From contig ABHC01000009.1 of the NCBI GenBank assembly GCA_000171835.1, positions 62,001 to 126,000 of the forward strand: a stretch of DNA of 64,000 nucleotides. The letters are read 5' to 3'. This document shows positions 61,061-64,000 of the stretch, piece by piece. Every line of letters starts with the position of its first letter. Within the stretch, counting starts at the first letter, position 1. The notes beneath the pieces were generated by a model. It saw only the letters and a program-made list of their open reading frames with translations, searched no databases and had not been told where the DNA came from. The stretch comes from an alpha proteobacterium BAL199 (GTDB lineage Bacteria; Pseudomonadota; Alphaproteobacteria; Thalassobaculales; Thalassobaculaceae). A program made the position numbers and the translations under genes.

Positions 61061-61660
61061 ATGATGCGCAACGCGTGGCTGCGTGGATCGACGTTCGGCG
61101 TGACGGCCCTGACCGGGCTGTTCGCGTCGTCGGCGTTCGCCGCCAACGACGGGCACGATCCGAGTGGCCTGCCGCAGCTCGACGTGCACAGCTACCCGAC
61201 CCAGATCTTCTGGCTGATCGTCGCTTTCGTGGTCCTTTACGCGATCATGTCGAAGGTGGCGCTGCCGAAGATCGCCGAGGTGCTCGAAGAACGCCAGGAG
61301 CGGATTGCCGACGACATCGAGACGGCCGAACGGCTGCGCTCGGAGGCGGCGGCGGTCCAGGCCGAGTACGAGAAGGCACTGGCCGGAGCTCGCGGCAAGG
61401 CCCAGGAGCTGTTCCGCGAGACCGCTGACGTGGTCGCCAAGGAACACGCCGAAGCCGAGGCTGAAGCGGCGAAGAAGCTGAACCGCAAGACCAAGACCGC
61501 TGAGACCCGCATCGGCAAGCAGCGGGACGAAGCGTTGGAAAGCCTGCGGGCCGTCGCCAGCGAGACCGCGGCCGCTGCCACCGCCAAGCTGATCGGGGTG
61601 GAGCCGTCGGCCAAGGCCGTCGAGAAGGCGGTCGAAGCGGCTGCCGGAGGAGCTAGCTGA
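61061..61660 (+). CDS. atpF': ATP synthase F0 subunit b'
   Basis: Second peripheral-stalk subunit, typical of alphaproteobacteria and photosynthetic bacteria. The 199-residue protein has a signal-like N-terminal stretch (GVTALTGLFASSAFAAN), one membrane segment (YPTQIFWLIVAFVVLYAIM) and a long charged coiled coil. ATG 61061 follows GAGGAGGG. Its stop codon overlaps the atpF start by one base (TGATG). Confidence 0.93.
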   Translation: MMRNAWLRGSTFGVTALTGLFASSAFAANDGHDPSGLPQLDVHSYPTQIFWLIVAFVVLYAIMSKVALPKIAEVLEERQERIADDIETAERLRSEAAAVQAEYEKALAGARGKAQELFRETADVVAKEHAEAEAEAAKKLNRKTKTAETRIGKQRDEALESLRAVASETAAAATAKLIGVEPSAKAVEKAVEAAAGGAS

Positions 61661-62142
61661 TGTTCGCCGATCCGACATTCTGGGTTGCCGTCTCGTTCGT
61701 CCTGTTCGTCGCCCTGACGTTCAAGATGGTCTGGCAGAAGGCGACAACCGCCCTCGATGCCCGGGCCAATGAGATCCGGAACCGCCTTGAGGAGGCGCAG
61801 AACCTTCGCGAGGAGGCCCAGGCCGCCAAGGCGAACTACCAGCGCCTGCAGCGCGACGCATTGAAGGAAGCCGAAGCGATCCTGGCGCACGCCCGCGAAG
61901 AAGCGAAGCGGATGCGCGAGGAAGGCGAGAAGAAGCTTGAGGCGTCCCTGGCCCGGCGCGAGCAGTTGGCCATCGAGAAGATTGCCGCCGCCGAAGCAAA
62001 GGCCCTGCAGGACGTTCGCGAGCAGATGGTCGATCTGGCGATGGCCGCGACCCGGCAGCTCATCGAATCGAACATCGATGGCGCGGTACGGTCCCGGCTG
62101 GTTGCCGATGCGGTCGCGGAGATCCCGACCCGCCTGCAATAG
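61660..62142 (+). CDS. atpF: ATP synthase F0 subunit b
   Basis: Peripheral-stalk subunit of 160 residues: a single N-terminal membrane helix (FWVAVSFVLFVALTFKMVW), then a coiled coil rich in Glu, Lys and Ala (about 35-150). It is the last gene of atpI-B-E-F'-F. A hairpin terminator lies 38 bases past the stop, inside the end of the convergent GntR gene. The F1 genes are not in the window, as usual in alphaproteobacteria. Confidence 0.95.
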   Translation: MFADPTFWVAVSFVLFVALTFKMVWQKATTALDARANEIRNRLEEAQNLREEAQAAKANYQRLQRDALKEAEAILAHAREEAKRMREEGEKKLEASLARREQLAIEKIAAAEAKALQDVREQMVDLAMAATRQLIESNIDGAVRSRLVADAVAEIPTRLQ

Positions 62143-62163
62143 ACAGCGTTACGGTTCGCGGCG

Positions 62164-62904
62164 TCAGCCGCCACCCGACACGGCCCGGCCCTCCGCCGGG
62201 CCGTTCGTCGTTGCGGGGCCGGCCGCCGCCGCTTCCTCTCCGAACATGATCCGGATCCGCGCTCGCTGGGCCGAACGGATGTGGGCCCGGGCCGCCGCCT
62301 CGGCCGCCTCCGGATTGTGCTCCTCGATCGCCCGCACGATCGCTTCGTGCTCGTCGAACGCGGTGTCGGACCGGCCGGTCAGCGACAGCGTGGTCATGCC
62401 CAGTAGCGCCATGGCGTCGCGCAGCACGTTCAGCGTCTTCAGCAGATAGCGGTTGTGGGCTGCTCGGTAGAGCGCGCCGTGGAACTGCCGATTGTGCTGG
62501 GCCAGGCGCTGCGGATCGGCGTCGTCGCCCGGATCGGTGACCATGATGTCGCGCAACACCGCGACCTCCGCCTCCGACGCGTGCCTGGCCGCCAGACCGG
62601 CGGCGGTGCCTTCAAGCACCTCGCGCATCTGGTACAGCTCCATCACCGCCTGATGATCAAGTTCGGCAATCACCATCCCGCGGTACGGCGCAAAGGTCAG
62701 CAGCCCGTCCGCCTCGAGCCGGCGCAATGCCTCGCGCACCGGCGTGCGGCTCATGCTCAGCCGCTCGGCCATCTCGATCTCGCGGATCCGCTCGCCGGGC
62801 TTGAGCAAGCCCGCCTGGATCGCCTCCTTCAGGCGGGCGTAGGCGACCTCACCACGGGATTCCGGGCCTTCACCCGTTGGACTCTTGCCATTGCCGCGCG
62901 CCAT
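62164..62904 (-). CDS. GntR family regulator, FadR subgroup (FCD domain)
   Basis: A 246-residue repressor/activator. The winged helix lies at about 20-85 (LLKPGERIREIEMAERL, SRTPVREALRRLEADGLL). The FCD effector domain follows, with MELYQMREVLEGTAAGLAA and EEHNPEAAEAAARAH carrying the metal-site histidine. ATG 62904 follows GGGAGGAA. It lies 31 bases behind the TcuA-like flavoprotein on the same strand, so it likely controls that gene and others to the right. Confidence 0.9.
   Translation of the reverse strand: MARGNGKSPTGEGPESRGEVAYARLKEAIQAGLLKPGERIREIEMAERLSMSRTPVREALRRLEADGLLTFAPYRGMVIAELDHQAVMELYQMREVLEGTAAGLAARHASEAEVAVLRDIMVTDPGDDADPQRLAQHNRQFHGALYRAAHNRYLLKTLNVLRDAMALLGMTTLSLTGRSDTAFDEHEAIVRAIEEHNPEAAEAAARAHIRSAQRARIRIMFGEEAAAAGPATTNGPAEGRAVSGGG
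62180..62204 (+). terminator. Terminator of the atp operon, inside the end of the GntR gene
   Basis: ACGGCCCGGC and GCCGGGCCGT form a perfect 10-base stem with a 5-base loop CCTCC, followed by TCGTCGTT. The position 38 bases beyond atpF suits termination, although the T tract is interrupted. The same bases encode the C-terminal residues of the convergent regulator. Confidence 0.55.
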
Positions 62905-62935
62905 CGCCGTTCCTCCCGCATCCGCCGGGCTGGTG

Positions 62936-64000
62936 TCATTCGGCGGCGCGGGCTGTCCCTCCCATCGCCGCCTTGCCCGCTCCGGTTCCGGCCAACCGGC
63001 CGAACACCGCGCCGGACATCAGGCCGGTTCCGCCGGGGTAGTTGAAGTAGAACAGCCCGCCGACCAGCTCGCCCGCCGCATATAGCCCGGGAATCGGCGC
63101 CAGATCCACATCCTGCACCTGCCCGTTGCCGTCGATGCGCAGGCCGCCGAAGGTGAACGTCACCCCGCAGGTGACCTGATAGGCCTCGTAGGGTGGGGTG
63201 TCGAGCCGGTTCGCCCAGTTCGACTTGGGCACAGTCAGGCCCCGGGTGCTACGGCCGTCCTTGACGTTCGGGTCGAACGGCACCTCGGTCATCACCGCGT
63301 CGTTCCAGGCGTTCAGCTCCGCAAGGGCTGCTGCCGGATTCACACCTTCCAGCTTGCCGACCAGTTCCTCCAGCGTCGGCGCCGTGACCTTGGTCACCCG
63401 CTTGATCCGGTACTCGTCGCGCAGCAGATGCGTGACTTTCTGGTCGAAGACCTGCCAGGCGAACTGGTTCGGCTGGTTCAGGATGACCCGCCCGTACTTG
63501 GCGTAGGTGTAATTGCGGAAGTCGGCGCCCTCGTCGACGAAGCGCTTGCCGTCGGCGTTGATCATGATGCCGAACGGGTAGGAGTGCTTCTGGAAGTTGT
63601 CGCCGACCGTCAGGTCGCCGAACTCCGGCGCGTTGTAGTCCCAGCCGACCGCGTGGCTGCCCGACCAGTTGCCGTAGGGTGCCGCGCCGATGTCGAGCGC
63701 CATGCGGATGCCGTCACCGGTGTTGAAGCGGCTGCCGCGCACCTTGGCCAGTTCCCAGCCGGCGCCGAGATAGCGGGTGCGCCACTCCGGGTTGGCCTGG
63801 AAGCCGCCGGCGGCCAGCACCACCGCCTTGGCGTTGATGCTCTCCACGCCGTTCGGGGTCTTGACCCGCACGCCGGAGACCTTGATGTCGTCGTACAGCA
63901 GGTTGAGCACCCGCGACGAGTAGCGAATCTCGATGCCCTGGCGCGCCGCCGATTGCCACAGCGCGTCGACCAGACCCGGCCCGCCGCCCCAGGCTTCGAT
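62936..64000 (-). CDS. FAD-dependent dehydrogenase, tricarballylate dehydrogenase (TcuA)/fumarate reductase-like, 5' end outside window
   Basis: Flavoprotein of the fumarate reductase/succinate dehydrogenase group. The visible 354 residues begin IEAWGGGPGLVDALWQS and run through VKTPNGVESINAKAVVLAAG, GGLRIDGNGQV and YAAGELVGGLFYFNYPGGTG to a final FGRLAGTGAGKAA. The GELVGGLFYFNYPGG segment and lack of a fused cytochrome domain favour the TcuA type. The N-terminal FAD-binding part is cut by the right window edge. A GntR regulator follows downstream, 31 bases on. Confidence 0.85.
   Translation of the reverse strand: MEAWGGGPGLVDALWQSAARQGIEIRYSSRVLNLLYDDIKVSGVRVKTPNGVESINAKAVVLAAGGFQANPEWRTRYLGAGWELAKVRGSRFNTGDGIRMALDIGAAPYGNWSGSHAVGWDYNAPEFGDLTVGDNFQKHSYPFGIMINADGKRFVDEGADFRNYTYAKYGRVILNQPNQFAWQVFDQKVTHLLRDEYRIKRVTKVTAPTLEELVGKLEGVNPAAALAELNAWNDAVMTEVPFDPNVKDGRSTRGLTVPKSNWANRLDTPPYEAYQVTCGVTFTFGGLRIDGNGQVQDVDLAPIPGLYAAGELVGGLFYFNYPGGTGLMSGAVFGRLAGTGAGKAAMGGTARAAE

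Noticed and set aside
1-64000. CRISPR arrays, insertion sequences, prophage or integrative elements
   Set aside because: I saw no regularly spaced repeats, transposase or integrase reading frames, or phage structural genes in the window.

Overview
The window looks like chromosomal DNA of a GC-rich alphaproteobacterium, most likely of the Rhodospirillales type. The main reasons are the gene orders RNase D-lptC-lptA-lptB-rpoN-hpf-ptsN, mutY/dciA/dsbA-like/smc and atpI-atpB-atpE-atpF'-atpF. Small alphaproteobacterial families (DUF1150, DUF1194, PAS_5, an NDUFA9-like protein) point the same way. Species cannot be named from the sequence. I see no insertion sequence, prophage, integrase or CRISPR array; almost everything is dense, ordinary coding DNA.

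Layout. 1-9.7 kb is catabolic and redox: a Tat-type peptide/opine-class ABC binding protein (cut at the left edge), a Baeyer-Villiger-type flavin monooxygenase, D-tartrate dehydratase, 4-hydroxybenzoate 3-monooxygenase, a 1-Cys peroxiredoxin, a cytochrome b561 with a CxxCH exported partner, and a malate/lactate dehydrogenase-like enzyme. 9.7-13.6 kb is a run of poorly described genes: an HtrA-like protein that has lost its catalytic triad, three unrecognised proteins, a helical protein and a single-domain receiver with Glu in the phospho-acceptor position. 13.7-20.7 kb holds a DMT exporter, a 2-hydroxyacid dehydrogenase, a DUF1194 protein, ChaC, and a reverse-strand set (M20 peptidase, SDR, enolase-superfamily enzyme). 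20.9-26.9 kb is glutamate synthase (gltD-gltB). 27-36 kb is housekeeping: uppP, an NDUFA9-like protein, tRNA-Leu(CAG), RNase D, the Lpt genes, rpoN, hpf, ptsN, DUF1150 and a small heat-shock protein. 36-45.6 kb is accessory: an S1-like protease, an aquaporin and PLP dehydratase facing an ArsR regulator, a PAS protein, a two-component hydroxylase module with a RidA protein, and MocR with divergent exporters. 45.6-51.9 kb mixes orphans, a LysR regulator, a receiver-fusion protein, two DMT exporters and sseA. 51.9-64 kb carries purH, mutY, dciA, a DsbA-like gene, smc, the F0 ATP synthase operon, a GntR regulator and a TcuA-like flavoprotein cut at the right edge.

The most unusual observation is a relationship between two distant loci. 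The C-terminal part of the protein at 47896-48987 aligns without gaps over about 65 residues with the separate protein at 12506-13039. The N-terminal receiver-like part of the same protein, with its GPERRR tail, matches the architecture of the receiver at 13050-13544 (tail GPDRRRR). One locus therefore has the two modules as adjacent genes and the other has them fused, which suggests a paired signalling module that I cannot assign to a described system.
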